Numbered from the stretch's first letter, positions 8,172 to 18,512 are shown. The stretch is DNA of 64,000 nucleotides from Paenibacillus fonticola DSM 21315 (GCF_000381905.1 NZ_KB907251.1:171599-235598), one strand, 5' to 3'. Notes: generated by a model from the sequence alone, not told the origin. Program-made: numbers and translations.

Positions 8172-11069
8172 TTGAGCTTTGGGAAGAAGAAATACGCCAT
8201 TGTCCTCATTGTTCTTGTTTTATTTTTCTCGTCCATATGGGCTTTCTACCCTTCCGATCGATCCGATTCCAGGCGTGTTAAGGCGATGCCTGATTTCGTT
8301 GCCATTGCGGAATCGTCCGGAGAAGACAGCTACGATGCTTACTTAGAGAAGCATTCGAACGCAGTGCGCCCTGCTGAAGCGATTCGGATACAGGGAGAGG
8401 ATTATTTTGCAGCAACCGGAGAAGGCTTTGAAATAGTGAGTGAGCTGGACGGGCTGGACGGAACAGCGGTAATGACACCGGAGACAGGCACGATGGACTG
8501 GAAGGTTCAAATTAAAGAGGCTGGCCTCTATCATATCCGCATTCATTATTTGCCTATTAAAGGGAAAAGCTCTGCGATTGAGAGGAAGCTAGCGATTAAC
8601 TACGAAGTTCCTTTCAAGGAAGCAGAAATTATTTTGTTTGATCGGGTCTGGGGAAATCGCTATGCAGAAATTGAGCGAGATGACCGGGGAAATGATTTGC
8701 GGCCGAGACAAGTAGAGAAGCTGGTATGGCAAACCAAAGCAATATCAGACCGAAACGGGTACTATGATGAGCCCTATTCTTTTTATTTCGAGCGCGGAGA
8801 TCATATCCTTTCTTTGACGGCCCTTCGGGAACCCATGGCCATAGATTACATTGAGTTATATCAAGATCAGGCTCTAAACAACTATCAGGACTTGAAAAAC
8901 GAATATGAAGCAAGCGGGATTCGTCCTGTCCAGAATCAATACATCGTTATTCAAGCAGAGGATGCGATTTATAAATCCTCGCCCACCTTATATCCGGTAT
9001 CAGATCGTTCTAGTCCGACCGTAATTCCATACGATGTTTCAAAAATTAGAATCAATACGATCGGAGGAATCAATTGGAAGCTGCCAGGACAGTGGATTGA
9101 ATGGGAATTTGAGGTGGAAGAGGATGGTTTGTATCAGATTGCCTTAAAGCAAAAGCAGGATCAACTCCGAGGTCTTTATGCTACGCGAAGCTTAATGATT
9201 GACGGAAAGCACCCTTTTGCGGAAACCAGGCGAATGAAGTTTGATTTCAGTATGGACTGGAAAATGGATGTGCTCGGAGAAGCGGATGAGCCCTACTTAT
9301 TTCATTTAACGAAAGGGAAACATCGCATCCGAATGATGGTTTCTCTCGGTGAATATGCTCCATTAATCCGGACAATCGAATCAAGTGTACTGCAGTTGAA
9401 CGAACTGTACCGGAAAATACTGATGATAACGTCGAACACACCAGATCCGTACCGTGATTATCAGCTTGAGAAGCGGATTCCGGATATGATCGAGACGCTG
9501 CAGGAGCAGGCGGGGATCATTCGGAACGTGGCTCATTATCTGGAACAATCCACTGGAGAAAAAAGTGATAAGGTAGCCCCGCTTCATACGATGGTCGATC
9601 AATTGGAAGAGATGGCAGAAAAGCCAGAGACAGTCTCTAGGCGTTTGAATGCATTTAAAATAAATGTCGGCGGTCTTGGAACGTGGATCCTTACAGTTCG
9701 AGAGCAGCCGCTTGCGCTTGATTATCTGGTTGTCTCTTCTCCCGATAGCCAGCTTCCGAAAGCTAAGGCAACGTTTTTTGACAAGATCAAGCACGAGCTT
9801 GGCGCTTTTATAGCCTCTTATACGGAGGATTATGACAGCATCGGCAGCACGAATCAGGGGGGAAACCGATCGATAACGGTCTGGGTAACTACAGGGCGAG
9901 ACCAAGCGCAAGTATTGAAAAGCTTGATCGATGAATCCTTTACGCCAGAAACCAACATTTCAGTAGAGCTAAAGCTTGTACCAGGCAACATACTATTGCC
10001 GGCTACGCTCGCTGGAGAGGGACCAGACGCAGCGATGCAAATCGGCGAAGATGTGCCTGTCAATTATGCCATGAGGGGCGCTGCGGCAGATTTGTCAGTT
10101 TTTGACGATTTTGATGCCATTGCTTCACGGTTTCATGAGAGCGGACTCGTACCTTACAGATATAAGGGGGGAACCTATGCGCTGCCGGAGCAGCAATCGT
10201 TTCCAATGCTGTTTTACCGTAAAGACGTTCTCGAGCAATTGAACTTGGAGCCGCCACAGACCTGGCAGGATATTTATAACATGATCTCTGTCTTGCAGAA
10301 GCACAATATGGAATTTTATTTGCCGATTGAGGCGGCCAATGCCAGTTTAGTACCGAACGCAACATTTTCCATGCTACTTTTTCAAAATGAAGGCAAATTT
10401 TATCGCGCTGGCGACAACAAGAGCGCGCTGGATTCCGAAATCGCTATGGATGCTTTTAAGAAATGGACGCAATTTTATACCAGCTATAAATTTCCCCTTC
10501 AGGCAGATTTTCCGAACCGTTTCCGTACGGGTGAGATGCCAATCGGCATTGCAGATTATACGACGTATAACATGCTTACGGTATTGGCCCCCGAAATAAA
10601 AGGGTTGTGGGACTTTACTATCGTGCCTGGAACAAGGAAAGATGACGGTACAATCAATCATGAAGTTGCCAGCCATACGACAGGCGTTATGATGCTTGAG
10701 AATGCCGAGGACAAAGAAGCGGTATGGGAATTTATGAAATGGTGGATCGGCAAGGAAACGCAGATTTCCTACGGACGCGAGATGGAAGGCATAATGGGCG
10801 AGGCGGCGCGATACCCGACAGCAAATATCGAAGCACTTGAAGAATTGCCATGGCCAGTAAAAGATTTCAACAATTTGGAGAGCCAGTGGCGATGGGTAAA
10901 AGGGATTCCTCAGGTGCCGGGAGGCTACTTTACCGGCAGACATTTGGACAATGCCTTCCGGAAAGTTGTAAACGCAAATCAAAATCCTCGCGAGGCTTTA
11001 TCAGATTACATCTTGTACATTAACGACGAAATTGATATCAAACGCAAAGAATTCAATTTGCCGAACTAG
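8172..11069 (+). CDS. Membrane-anchored fusion of CBM-like modules and a family 1 solute-binding protein
   Basis: 965 residues from TTG 8172, preceded by AGGAGGGA. A single N-terminal membrane segment (residues 8-24) has no lipobox cysteine. Two beta-rich modules follow, about 60-240 and 255-400, each opening with a carbohydrate-binding-like IRIQGEDYF or IVIQAEDAIY motif and containing LYHIRIHYL or LYQIALKQK strands. A helical linker spans about 415-490. From about residue 560 there is a complete solute-binding domain (SITVWVTTGRD; LPATLAGEGPDAAMQIGED; YALPEQQSFPMLFYRKDVLEQL). It probably captures polysaccharide at the membrane and passes oligomers to the adjacent permeases. Ordinary binding proteins are about half this length. 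Confidence 0.8.
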   Translation: MSFGKKKYAIVLIVLVLFFSSIWAFYPSDRSDSRRVKAMPDFVAIAESSGEDSYDAYLEKHSNAVRPAEAIRIQGEDYFAATGEGFEIVSELDGLDGTAVMTPETGTMDWKVQIKEAGLYHIRIHYLPIKGKSSAIERKLAINYEVPFKEAEIILFDRVWGNRYAEIERDDRGNDLRPRQVEKLVWQTKAISDRNGYYDEPYSFYFERGDHILSLTALREPMAIDYIELYQDQALNNYQDLKNEYEASGIRPVQNQYIVIQAEDAIYKSSPTLYPVSDRSSPTVIPYDVSKIRINTIGGINWKLPGQWIEWEFEVEEDGLYQIALKQKQDQLRGLYATRSLMIDGKHPFAETRRMKFDFSMDWKMDVLGEADEPYLFHLTKGKHRIRMMVSLGEYAPLIRTIESSVLQLNELYRKILMITSNTPDPYRDYQLEKRIPDMIETLQEQAGIIRNVAHYLEQSTGEKSDKVAPLHTMVDQLEEMAEKPETVSRRLNAFKINVGGLGTWILTVREQPLALDYLVVSSPDSQLPKAKATFFDKIKHELGAFIASYTEDYDSIGSTNQGGNRSITVWVTTGRDQAQVLKSLIDESFTPETNISVELKLVPGNILLPATLAGEGPDAAMQIGEDVPVNYAMRGAAADLSVFDDFDAIASRFHESGLVPYRYKGGTYALPEQQSFPMLFYRKDVLEQLNLEPPQTWQDIYNMISVLQKHNMEFYLPIEAANASLVPNATFSMLLFQNEGKFYRAGDNKSALDSEIAMDAFKKWTQFYTSYKFPLQADFPNRFRTGEMPIGIADYTTYNMLTVLAPEIKGLWDFTIVPGTRKDDGTINHEVASHTTGVMMLENAEDKEAVWEFMKWWIGKETQISYGREMEGIMGEAARYPTANIEALEELPWPVKDFNNLESQWRWVKGIPQVPGGYFTGRHLDNAFRKVVNANQNPREALSDYILYINDEIDIKRKEFNLPN

Positions 11070-11080
11070 GGGGGAATCCA

Positions 11081-12037
11081 TTGCAAGCCGAGACAACCCG
11101 TCAAGCTATGCCGAACCTCATTCGTCCGGAAAAAAAATCGAGATGGGCTACTTTACGTAGAGAAGTGACTAAGAACAAACACTACTACATATTAATGAGC
11201 CCGTATATGCTAATATTTTTTACCTTTACAGTCATTCCGGTCGTTTTTTCGATGGCGCTGAGCTTCTTTTATTTCAATATGCTTGAATTTCCGCGATTTG
11301 TCGGATGGCAAAATTATGCAAGGTTGTTTTTGAATGATGACATATTTATGATGGCGCTACAAAATACGTTTATGTTTGCGGTCATTACAGGCCCCGTCAG
11401 TTATATTGCTTGTTTTATTTTTGCATGGATTATCAATGAATTGTCCCCGAAAGTCAGGGCGTTAATGACCTTAATTTTTTATGCGCCTTCGTTATCAGGC
11501 AATGTATTCTTTATTTGGCTGATTGTCTTCTCTGGAGACAGATATGGTTATTTGAACGGCTTCTTAATTAAATTCGGGTTTATGCTGGAGCCGATTCAAT
11601 GGCTGACGGATGAAAAATATATTCTTGCCATCGTTATCATCGTGCAGCTCTGGCTCAGTCTGGGCACTAGCTTTCTGGCTTTTATCGCCGGTTTGCAAAA
11701 CGTTGACAAATCTATGATTGAAGCTGGAGCGGTGGACGGGATCAAAAACCGTTGGCAGGAGCTGTGGTTTATTATATTACCTTCGATGAGACCTCAATTG
11801 ATGTTCGGGGCTGTAATTCAAATTACGGGGGCACTGGCGGTTGCTGATATTTCAATCGCTCTTGCGGGGTTCCCGAGCGTCAATTATGCGGCGCATACCA
11901 TTGTAACGCATCTGATGGATTATGGCACAATCCGTTTTGAGATGGGTTACGCATCGGCGATTGCAACGATTCTCTTTGGAATCATGATCGGGACGAATAA
12001 ACTGACGCAAAAATTGTTGAGAAAGGTAGGTGAGTAA
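11081..12037 (+). CDS. ABC sugar permease, UgpA/MalF-like subunit (pair 1)
   Basis: 318 residues from TTG 11081, with GGGGGGAA just upstream. About six membrane segments, starting at YYILMSPYMLIFFTFTVIPV. The cytoplasmic EAA loop is readable as IEAGAVDGIKNRWQELWFIILPSMRP and would contact the ATPase. The next gene is its partner permease. No ATPase gene is nearby. Confidence 0.88.
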   Translation: MQAETTRQAMPNLIRPEKKSRWATLRREVTKNKHYYILMSPYMLIFFTFTVIPVVFSMALSFFYFNMLEFPRFVGWQNYARLFLNDDIFMMALQNTFMFAVITGPVSYIACFIFAWIINELSPKVRALMTLIFYAPSLSGNVFFIWLIVFSGDRYGYLNGFLIKFGFMLEPIQWLTDEKYILAIVIIVQLWLSLGTSFLAFIAGLQNVDKSMIEAGAVDGIKNRWQELWFIILPSMRPQLMFGAVIQITGALAVADISIALAGFPSVNYAAHTIVTHLMDYGTIRFEMGYASAIATILFGIMIGTNKLTQKLLRKVGE

Positions 12038-12040
12038 CGG

Positions 12041-12916
12041 ATGGTCATAAAAAAAATAGCCGTGCTCCGCGTGCCTCATAAGTTAAATCGTTCCTTTTCC
12101 GTCAGCTTTTTGCTGTTTTTGCTCCTTGCCTTATTTGGAGCCTTTATGGCCTTGCCCTTACTCTATGCCGTGAACAATGCATTCAAGCCGTTAGATGAAC
12201 TGTTTATTTTCCCTCCACGGTTTTTCGTGAACAATCCGACAATGGACAATTTTTATGATCTTGTCGCTTTAATGGGCAACTCTTGGGTCCCTCTCTCCCG
12301 GTACATTGGGAACACCTTGTTAATAACCGTAATTGGCACTGCGGGACATATTCTGTTAGCTTCAGCAGCGGCTTACCCGCTGGCCAAATATCAATTTCCC
12401 GGATCGAAGGCCCTCTTCTCTATTGTGGTGCTGTCGCTCATGTTTTCAGGTCATGTCACCGCCATTCCAAACTATATGGTGATGTCATGGCTCGGCTGGA
12501 TCAATACCCACGCATCCATTATCGTACCGTCGCTTGCTTTCTCGTTAGGGTTATTTCTGATGAAGCAATTTATGGAGCAGATTCCGAATGCTTTGCTTGA
12601 AGCAGCCAAAATTGATGGAGCGAATGAATATCGGATTTTTTGGAATATTGTTATGCCTAACGTGAAGCCGGCCTGGTTAACGCTCATGATATTACAGTTC
12701 CCCGCGTTGTGGGGAACCGATGGAGGCAACTTTATTTACAGCGAAAAGCTGAAAACGCTCCACTATGCCTTAGGTCAAATCACAGCTGGCGGGATTGCCC
12801 GTGCTGGCGTTGGAGCAGCAGTCGCACTCCTTTTGATGGTCGTTCCGATTGCACTTTTTATTATCTCGCAAAGCAGCGTTATGCAGACGATGGCGACATC
12901 AGGACTGAAAGAGTAG
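12041..12916 (+). CDS. ABC sugar permease, UgpE/MalG-like subunit (pair 1)
   Basis: 291 residues beginning 3 bases after the previous stop, so probably translationally coupled. It has six predicted membrane segments and the EAA motif LLEAAKIDGANEYRIFWNIV near the middle. FIPPR-like NAFKPLDELFIFPPRF follows the first segment, as in YtcP/LplC-type subunits. It forms the heterodimeric channel with the upstream gene product. Confidence 0.88.
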   Translation: MVIKKIAVLRVPHKLNRSFSVSFLLFLLLALFGAFMALPLLYAVNNAFKPLDELFIFPPRFFVNNPTMDNFYDLVALMGNSWVPLSRYIGNTLLITVIGTAGHILLASAAAYPLAKYQFPGSKALFSIVVLSLMFSGHVTAIPNYMVMSWLGWINTHASIIVPSLAFSLGLFLMKQFMEQIPNALLEAAKIDGANEYRIFWNIVMPNVKPAWLTLMILQFPALWGTDGGNFIYSEKLKTLHYALGQITAGGIARAGVGAAVALLLMVVPIALFIISQSSVMQTMATSGLKE

Positions 12917-12932
12917 AAGGAGGCCTTGCACG

Positions 12933-14399
12933 ATGTTGAAGAGCAAACTAATTAGAAGGAAGCATTTCCTTTTGGCGCTTTGCTGTCTGCTCGGCATTAG
13001 TATGGGAGGGGGGCCTGTCCAGGCGGACGGTGCTGCAGGGTCCTATAATTATTCCTCTTGGGGAGATACTGTTGCATCCCCGGCCTCCTATGAAGCGACA
13101 GCTTTGATCGATGGAGCTAGTCTAGGCGTGGGAGCTTTCGATCATCCAAGCGACCTGCATGTTGCTTCTGATCGGAAAATATATGTACTGGATACTGGCA
13201 ACAATCGGATCGTTGTTCTAGATGAGCGTTTCGAACCGCTTTCGATCATTGACTCGTTTGAACGGGATGGACGCAAGGATACATTTCTGAATCCCCAGGG
13301 GATTTTTGTAACGGATTCCAATCATGTGCTGGTCGCAGATACGGGTAACAAACGGATCGTTCATATCGATCAGAACAATCAACTAGTGAAAATGATCGAT
13401 GCCCCAGAATCCGATCTGCTGCAAGCCAATTTTGAATTTCAGCCTGTCCGGGTTGTCGTGGATAAGGCGCAGCGAATTTATGCGAGGTCACTCGGCGTAT
13501 TCGACGGTTTGATGGAATTTAATACGGACGGCGCATTCACCTCCTTTATTGGTGCGAATCGCGTTAAAGCTGATCCGATCGAGCTGATTTGGAAAAGGTT
13601 GTCAACAAAGGCGCAGCGAAGCCAAATGATCATGTTTACCCCGACAGAATTCACCAATATGGATATCGACGAGGAAGGCTTTATTTATGCTACGAACGGG
13701 GACACTTGGGGAGACAACATAAAGAAGCTAAATGCCCAGGGTAGCGATATTTTAAGAAGAACGGGCTACTACAGTCCACAGGGGGACATTCGATATTCGC
13801 GCGATATCGGACCCTCCAGGCTGGTTGATATCGATGTTACAGACAGCGAGATCTATTCTGTGCTTGATTCGAAGCGAGGCCGGATATTTACTTATAACGG
13901 CGATGGACATTTAATTTACATCTTCGGAGGCTTGGGCAATCAGTTAGGAGAGTTTGATACACCTGTTGCGATAGACCGAATCGGAGATGATATCCTGGTT
14001 CTCGATAAAGGGACGGGCGAAATTACGGCATTTCAAACGACCGAGTATGGCCGGGTCTTAAATGAAGCGATAAGAAGCTATTATCGTGGTGAGGAAGATC
14101 AAGCCTTTCAGTTATACAGCCAAGCGATTAATATGAACGCCAATCTGGAGTTTGCTTATTCCGGGATCGGAAAAGCGCTGCTTAGACAGGGGGACTACAA
14201 ACAGTCGATGCAGTATTTCAAACAAAGCATGGACCATGAAAATTATTCGAAGGCGTTCTTGCTGTATCGCAAGCAGTTGTTTAGAGAGCATTTCGATACG
14301 ATGATGACCGTAATAATTGTGCTGATGGCCTGTGCCCTTCTATTTAAAAAATATCGGAAGAGAGTGAGGAGAAAGAGGGGGATATCGATTGAATCGTGA
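12933..14399 (+). CDS. Secreted NHL-repeat/TPR protein with C-terminal membrane anchor
   Basis: 488 residues from ATG 12933 after AGAAGGAGG. The signal peptide ends near PVQADGA. Residues about 60-370 hold NHL-type beta-propeller repeats (FDHPSDLHVASDRKIYVLDTGNNRIV; LNPQGIFVTDSNHVLVADTGNKRIV; GEFDTPVAIDRIGDDILVLD). A short TPR section follows (FAYSGIGKALLRQGDYKQSMQYFKQSM). The end is one membrane segment and a basic tail (KKYRKRVRRKRG). It looks like an outer-face scaffold held in the membrane. Its role in the importer is unknown; it overlaps the next gene by 11 bases, which implies a joint function. Confidence 0.8.
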   Translation: MLKSKLIRRKHFLLALCCLLGISMGGGPVQADGAAGSYNYSSWGDTVASPASYEATALIDGASLGVGAFDHPSDLHVASDRKIYVLDTGNNRIVVLDERFEPLSIIDSFERDGRKDTFLNPQGIFVTDSNHVLVADTGNKRIVHIDQNNQLVKMIDAPESDLLQANFEFQPVRVVVDKAQRIYARSLGVFDGLMEFNTDGAFTSFIGANRVKADPIELIWKRLSTKAQRSQMIMFTPTEFTNMDIDEEGFIYATNGDTWGDNIKKLNAQGSDILRRTGYYSPQGDIRYSRDIGPSRLVDIDVTDSEIYSVLDSKRGRIFTYNGDGHLIYIFGGLGNQLGEFDTPVAIDRIGDDILVLDKGTGEITAFQTTEYGRVLNEAIRSYYRGEEDQAFQLYSQAINMNANLEFAYSGIGKALLRQGDYKQSMQYFKQSMDHENYSKAFLLYRKQLFREHFDTMMTVIIVLMACALLFKKYRKRVRRKRGISIES

Positions 14400-15015
14400 A
14401 CTGCTTAAATATCCGTTTTATCTCATCATGCATCCCTATAACGGTTATTGGGACTTAAAATATGAACACAGCAGGAAGACGAATCTGAAGCTTTCCCTTG
14501 TCATATTAGGTCTGATGGTTGTTACTAAAGTTCTGAGCAGTCAATATAGCGGATTTCTCGTTAATTTTTACAATCCAAATGAGTTCAACAGTTTAATGGA
14601 AATATTGTATGTCATTGTTCCTGTTCTGTTCTGGTCGGTTGCCAATTGGTCGCTAACGACGTTAATGGACGGAGAAGGAAAGTTTGTAGAGATATTCACA
14701 TCAACCTGCTTTGCGTTATTTCCGATGGTGATCATTAACTTTCCGTGGATCTGGTTAAGCAACGTCATTTCTATGCAAGAGACGACTTTTTATTATTATT
14801 CGAGCAGCTTCGCGATCCTCTGGTCCCTGTACTTGTTATTTGTAGGAAATATGACAGTCCATCAGTTTACCCCTTCGAAGACGATCGGAACGATACTATT
14901 AAGCCTTGTGGCAATGGGATTCATGGCCTTCTTATGCTTATTATTCTTTAGCCTGATCCAACAGATCGTTTCTTTTATCTCCGTTATTTATCAAGAAATC
15001 GTCATGAGGAACTAA
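14389..15015 (+). CDS. Yip1-family integral membrane protein
   Basis: 208 residues from TTG 14389 (AGAGGGGG upstream), overlapping the NHL gene. About five hydrophobic segments are visible (LSLVILGLMVVTKVL; ILYVIVPVLFWSVANW; FALFPMVIINFPWIW; FAILWSLYLLFVGNM; TILLSLVAMGFMAFLCLLFFSL). The pattern fits bacterial Yip1-like proteins, which often sit in Paenibacillus sugar-transport operons. No catalytic motif is seen. Its place between the NHL protein and the DUF5696-like lipoprotein suggests a membrane assembly partner. Confidence 0.7.
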   Translation: MNRELLKYPFYLIMHPYNGYWDLKYEHSRKTNLKLSLVILGLMVVTKVLSSQYSGFLVNFYNPNEFNSLMEILYVIVPVLFWSVANWSLTTLMDGEGKFVEIFTSTCFALFPMVIINFPWIWLSNVISMQETTFYYYSSSFAILWSLYLLFVGNMTVHQFTPSKTIGTILLSLVAMGFMAFLCLLFFSLIQQIVSFISVIYQEIVMRN

Positions 15016-15031
15016 GGAAGGAGGACCGAAG

Positions 15032-17590
15032 ATGCGAACTGCCAGGTTTAAACAATTGCTGTTGTTGAAGCTCGCCGCGCTACTCTTGATTTCTGGTTGT
15101 TCTGGTTATAATTCAGTTGGTCAAGAGGATGAGGGCGTTCAGTTAGAAACAGCCTTTGCAGAAGGCAAGGCTCTGAATGCCTCCTTCATGGATTTTCGCC
15201 TTACCGGGATGAAAGGGGTGGCCGAGAATGAGCTGCTTCGCTTGTTCATCGATGAGGCTTCGGGTGAGATAGCCGTACTTCATAAGCCAACCGGGGATAT
15301 CTGGTACAGCAACCCACCTGATCGCGAAGCAGATTCCATAGCTGCGGGGGTTAACAAAGATTTGCTGTCAGCCCAATTGAAGCTCGATTATTATAATAGC
15401 TTTGGACAGCTGAATTCCATCAATACATTCTCGGATAGTGTTGCCCACAGGCAGATGAATATTGAGGCTATTCCAAACGGTCTCAGGGTGACTTATCAAT
15501 TCGGCACGGCCCAAAAAAGCGCTGCGGACCTGCCTCTAATGTTAAGTAAATCACGCATTGAGGAGTTAGCGAGCAAGTTAGACAAAACGGGCCAGCGTGC
15601 CTTGACCATCGCTTATACGTTTGATGATGAAAAATCAGCTTACGTGCGAAATGACAACGCCTTGAATGGGCTCCAATTGGATCGGGCCTTTAAAGCCTTT
15701 GAGGATGCAGGTTATACCGAGGAGCAGCTGCAGCAGGATATGGAGGAGCTCCAATTTACCCAGGAGAAGCCTGTGGCAAGAATTTTCAGGGCAGCAATCG
15801 AGTATATGCTGGATGCCGACAGCCTTGTAGTTAAAGTTCCAGTATCGAGTATCCAATATCCTAAGGCTTATCCTGTCGGTAATATTTCAGTGATCAGCTT
15901 TTTTGGTGCCGGAGGGTCAAAGGAGGAAGGATCGATTTTTGTGCCGGACGGTTCTGGAGCGCTCATTCATTATAACAATGGGAAAATTAAGTACCCGCCC
16001 TACCAGCAATCCGTGTATGGAGCAGATATGGCGATGGAGGTCGTTGAGAATGCCGTAAAAGAGCAGACGGTCCGGCTGCCGGTGTTCGGTATGATTCGGG
16101 AAGGCTCTGCGTTTCTGGGCATTATTGAAGAAGGTGCGGCGGAAGCAGTGATCAATGCGGATGTTAGCGGCAGACTAAACAGCTACAACTACGTTTATCC
16201 GACCTTTACCGTGCTGAACAAGGGACAGGTCACGCTGCAAGCGAACGGGCAGGAGCGGACATTGCCTAAGTTTCAAGAAAAGCCGATGCAGAGCGACTTT
16301 ACGATTCGCTATGCTTTTCTACATGGGAATGAAGCTTCATATCAAGGAATGGCCCGCTATTATCAGCAATATTTGGAGCGCAGCGGCGGACTTCCCGAGC
16401 GGAGGAAGGAGAACACACCAGCGTCTATGCCTTTCTACTTGCAATTGGTCGGAGGAATTTCCAAGAGGAAGCACTTTGCTGGTATACCCTATACTACAGT
16501 CGAATCACTTACGACTTTAGAACACGCACGAAGCTTGATCCAGGATATGGAGGAACGTGACATAGCCAACATTAAGCTGAAATATACCGGCTGGTTTAAT
16601 GGCGGGATGGATCATCAAGTTCCCGCTCACGTGAAGGTAGACTCTGCCGTCGGGGGCAGTAAAGAATTCGGAGATTTTATCATGTTTACTAAGGAGCAGG
16701 GGATATCTTTTTATCCAGATGTCGCCTTTCTAACAGCGCATTCTGGCAAAGGGTTTGATGAGGCAGATGAAGCCTCACGTACGCTGCAGGGTGTCCCGGC
16801 AAGGTTTTATCCGCTAGATATGGCGTTAAACCGGCGCGATAGGAACAAAACGCCATCTTATGCCGTATCGCCGCGGCTGATCGACCGGTATTCAGCAACG
16901 ATGCTGGAGGAATTGCAATCCTACGGGGCGGATGGAATTTCCTTGCGTGACCTGGCTGACCAATTGAATAGTGATTTTCGAAAAAATAGACAGATCGATC
17001 GAACTGAATCGGAAGAGTTGTCGGTTCAGGCGCTGAGCGGCATTCGTAACGGAGCCTTGCAGATTTTGGCTGACGGCGGCAATGCTTACGCGCTTCCTTA
17101 TGTGTCGGATATTACGAATGCGCCTCTATTCAGCAGTCAGTTTAAGCTGGAAGATGAAGAAATCCCCTTCTATCAGATGGTCATTCGCGGATATATCGAC
17201 TACACGGGCGCTCCTTATAATTTATCCACCTACACGAATGTTCAACGATACCTCCTTAAATGCTTGGAGTATGGGGCTGGAGTGTATTTCGAATGGATTT
17301 ATGAGCCGAATTACAAAGTGAAAGATACAGAACACAACAATCTTTATTCCGTCAATTATGACTTATGGATGGATCAGGCCGCCGAAATTTATTACACAGT
17401 AAATCATGTTTTGAGGGGCGTTCAGAACGAGCGGATCATTGGGCATGAAAAGCTTGCGGAAGGCGTATTCAAGACAGTATACGAGAATGGTACGTTCGTC
17501 ATCGTGAATTATAACCGGACGCAAGTGACGATTGACGGCAAGACGATCAAAGCCGAAAGTTATATGATTGGCGGTGAGCAGGTTGAGTAA
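15032..17590 (+). CDS. DUF5696-like surface lipoprotein, possibly a glycosidase-like TIM barrel
   Basis: 852 residues from ATG 15032 after AAGGAAGGAGG. The lipobox LISGC puts the lipid on Cys23. The N-terminal half is beta-rich, as in glycosidase sandwich domains (RLFIDEASGEIAVLHKPTGDIWYSNPP; SIFVPDGSGALIHYNNG). The second half looks like an alpha/beta barrel (IKLKYTGWFNGGMDHQVP; FYPDVAFLTAHSGKGFD; YGADGISLRDLADQLNSDF). The layout resembles GH36/GH101-like enzymes, but I cannot assign catalytic residues. The family name is from memory of similar operon neighbours. It may trim branched xylan fragments before uptake. Confidence 0.65.
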   Translation: MRTARFKQLLLLKLAALLLISGCSGYNSVGQEDEGVQLETAFAEGKALNASFMDFRLTGMKGVAENELLRLFIDEASGEIAVLHKPTGDIWYSNPPDREADSIAAGVNKDLLSAQLKLDYYNSFGQLNSINTFSDSVAHRQMNIEAIPNGLRVTYQFGTAQKSAADLPLMLSKSRIEELASKLDKTGQRALTIAYTFDDEKSAYVRNDNALNGLQLDRAFKAFEDAGYTEEQLQQDMEELQFTQEKPVARIFRAAIEYMLDADSLVVKVPVSSIQYPKAYPVGNISVISFFGAGGSKEEGSIFVPDGSGALIHYNNGKIKYPPYQQSVYGADMAMEVVENAVKEQTVRLPVFGMIREGSAFLGIIEEGAAEAVINADVSGRLNSYNYVYPTFTVLNKGQVTLQANGQERTLPKFQEKPMQSDFTIRYAFLHGNEASYQGMARYYQQYLERSGGLPERRKENTPASMPFYLQLVGGISKRKHFAGIPYTTVESLTTLEHARSLIQDMEERDIANIKLKYTGWFNGGMDHQVPAHVKVDSAVGGSKEFGDFIMFTKEQGISFYPDVAFLTAHSGKGFDEADEASRTLQGVPARFYPLDMALNRRDRNKTPSYAVSPRLIDRYSATMLEELQSYGADGISLRDLADQLNSDFRKNRQIDRTESEELSVQALSGIRNGALQILADGGNAYALPYVSDITNAPLFSSQFKLEDEEIPFYQMVIRGYIDYTGAPYNLSTYTNVQRYLLKCLEYGAGVYFEWIYEPNYKVKDTEHNNLYSVNYDLWMDQAAEIYYTVNHVLRGVQNERIIGHEKLAEGVFKTVYENGTFVIVNYNRTQVTIDGKTIKAESYMIGGEQVE

Positions 17591-18497
17591 AATCAGCAAA
17601 TTTAGTGTGAAGCAGCTATCATATACGCAGCAGAAAGCTTTATGGGGCATGCTCTATGTTTCGCCTTGGCTTTTTGGATTTCTCTTTTTCTTTTTCATTC
17701 CATTGATATATTCCTTAAGGTATAGCTTCAGCTCCATCAAGGCGAATGCAAGCGGGATGAGCATCGAGTTTACCGGTCTTGCGAATTATGTAGAAGCTTT
17801 GACGGTTAATCTGAATTTTAACCGCACCTTGGTGGAATCTATCGTAAATATGGTCATCAATGTTCCGTTAATCGTCATTTTCAGCTTGTTTCTTTCGGTA
17901 ATTTTGAATCAAAAGTTTTTTGGCAGAGCTGCTGCCAGATCGATTTTCTTTTTGCCTGTCATATTGGCCTCCGGCGTTATTGCGAACCTGGAGATTTCCA
18001 GTCTGATTCAAATGCTCAATGAACAGAATGCCAGTTCAGGCAGCTTCATAAATGCGCTAGGCTCAGACGAACTGGCACGGATGATGCTGCGATCGGGAGT
18101 AAATGAAACGATCGTCAGTTATTTGACCGGGGCAGTCGATCGGATCCACCAAATCGTAAGCCAATCTGGCGTTCAAATTTTAATCTTTTTGGCAGGTATT
18201 CAGACGATTTCTCCGCAACTGTACGAAGCGTCCAAAATTGAAGGGGCGACGGGTTATGAAACATTTTGGAAAATTACGTTTCCGATGGTCAGTCCGTTAA
18301 TTCTAGTCAACGTAATTTACACGATTATAGATTCTTTCTCCAGCAATGAGATGACCGCCTTAATTAAGGAGACGGGCTTCACGAATTTTAATTTCGGGCT
18401 TAGCTCAGCGATGGCGTGGATTTATTTCCTGGCGATCATGATTGTACTGCTGGTCAGTACGTACTTTATTTCTAAACGGATCTTCTACCAGGAATAG
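17583..18497 (+). CDS. ABC sugar permease, UgpA/MalF-like subunit (pair 2)
   Basis: About 304 residues. TTG 17583 has GGCGGTGA 6 bases upstream; TTG 17568 and GTG 17574 are alternatives. It overlaps the end of the DUF5696-like gene by 8 bases. The six-segment permease begins ALWGMLYVSPWLFGFLFFFFIPL. The EAA loop reads LYEASKIEGATGYETFWKITFPM. An unusually long loop lies between segments 3 and 4 (residues about 145-190). This is the second permease pair in a single operon. Confidence 0.87.
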   Translation: MSKISKFSVKQLSYTQQKALWGMLYVSPWLFGFLFFFFIPLIYSLRYSFSSIKANASGMSIEFTGLANYVEALTVNLNFNRTLVESIVNMVINVPLIVIFSLFLSVILNQKFFGRAAARSIFFLPVILASGVIANLEISSLIQMLNEQNASSGSFINALGSDELARMMLRSGVNETIVSYLTGAVDRIHQIVSQSGVQILIFLAGIQTISPQLYEASKIEGATGYETFWKITFPMVSPLILVNVIYTIIDSFSSNEMTALIKETGFTNFNFGLSSAMAWIYFLAIMIVLLVSTYFISKRIFYQE

Positions 18498-18512
18498 AAG
18501 GAGGGGAGCATT

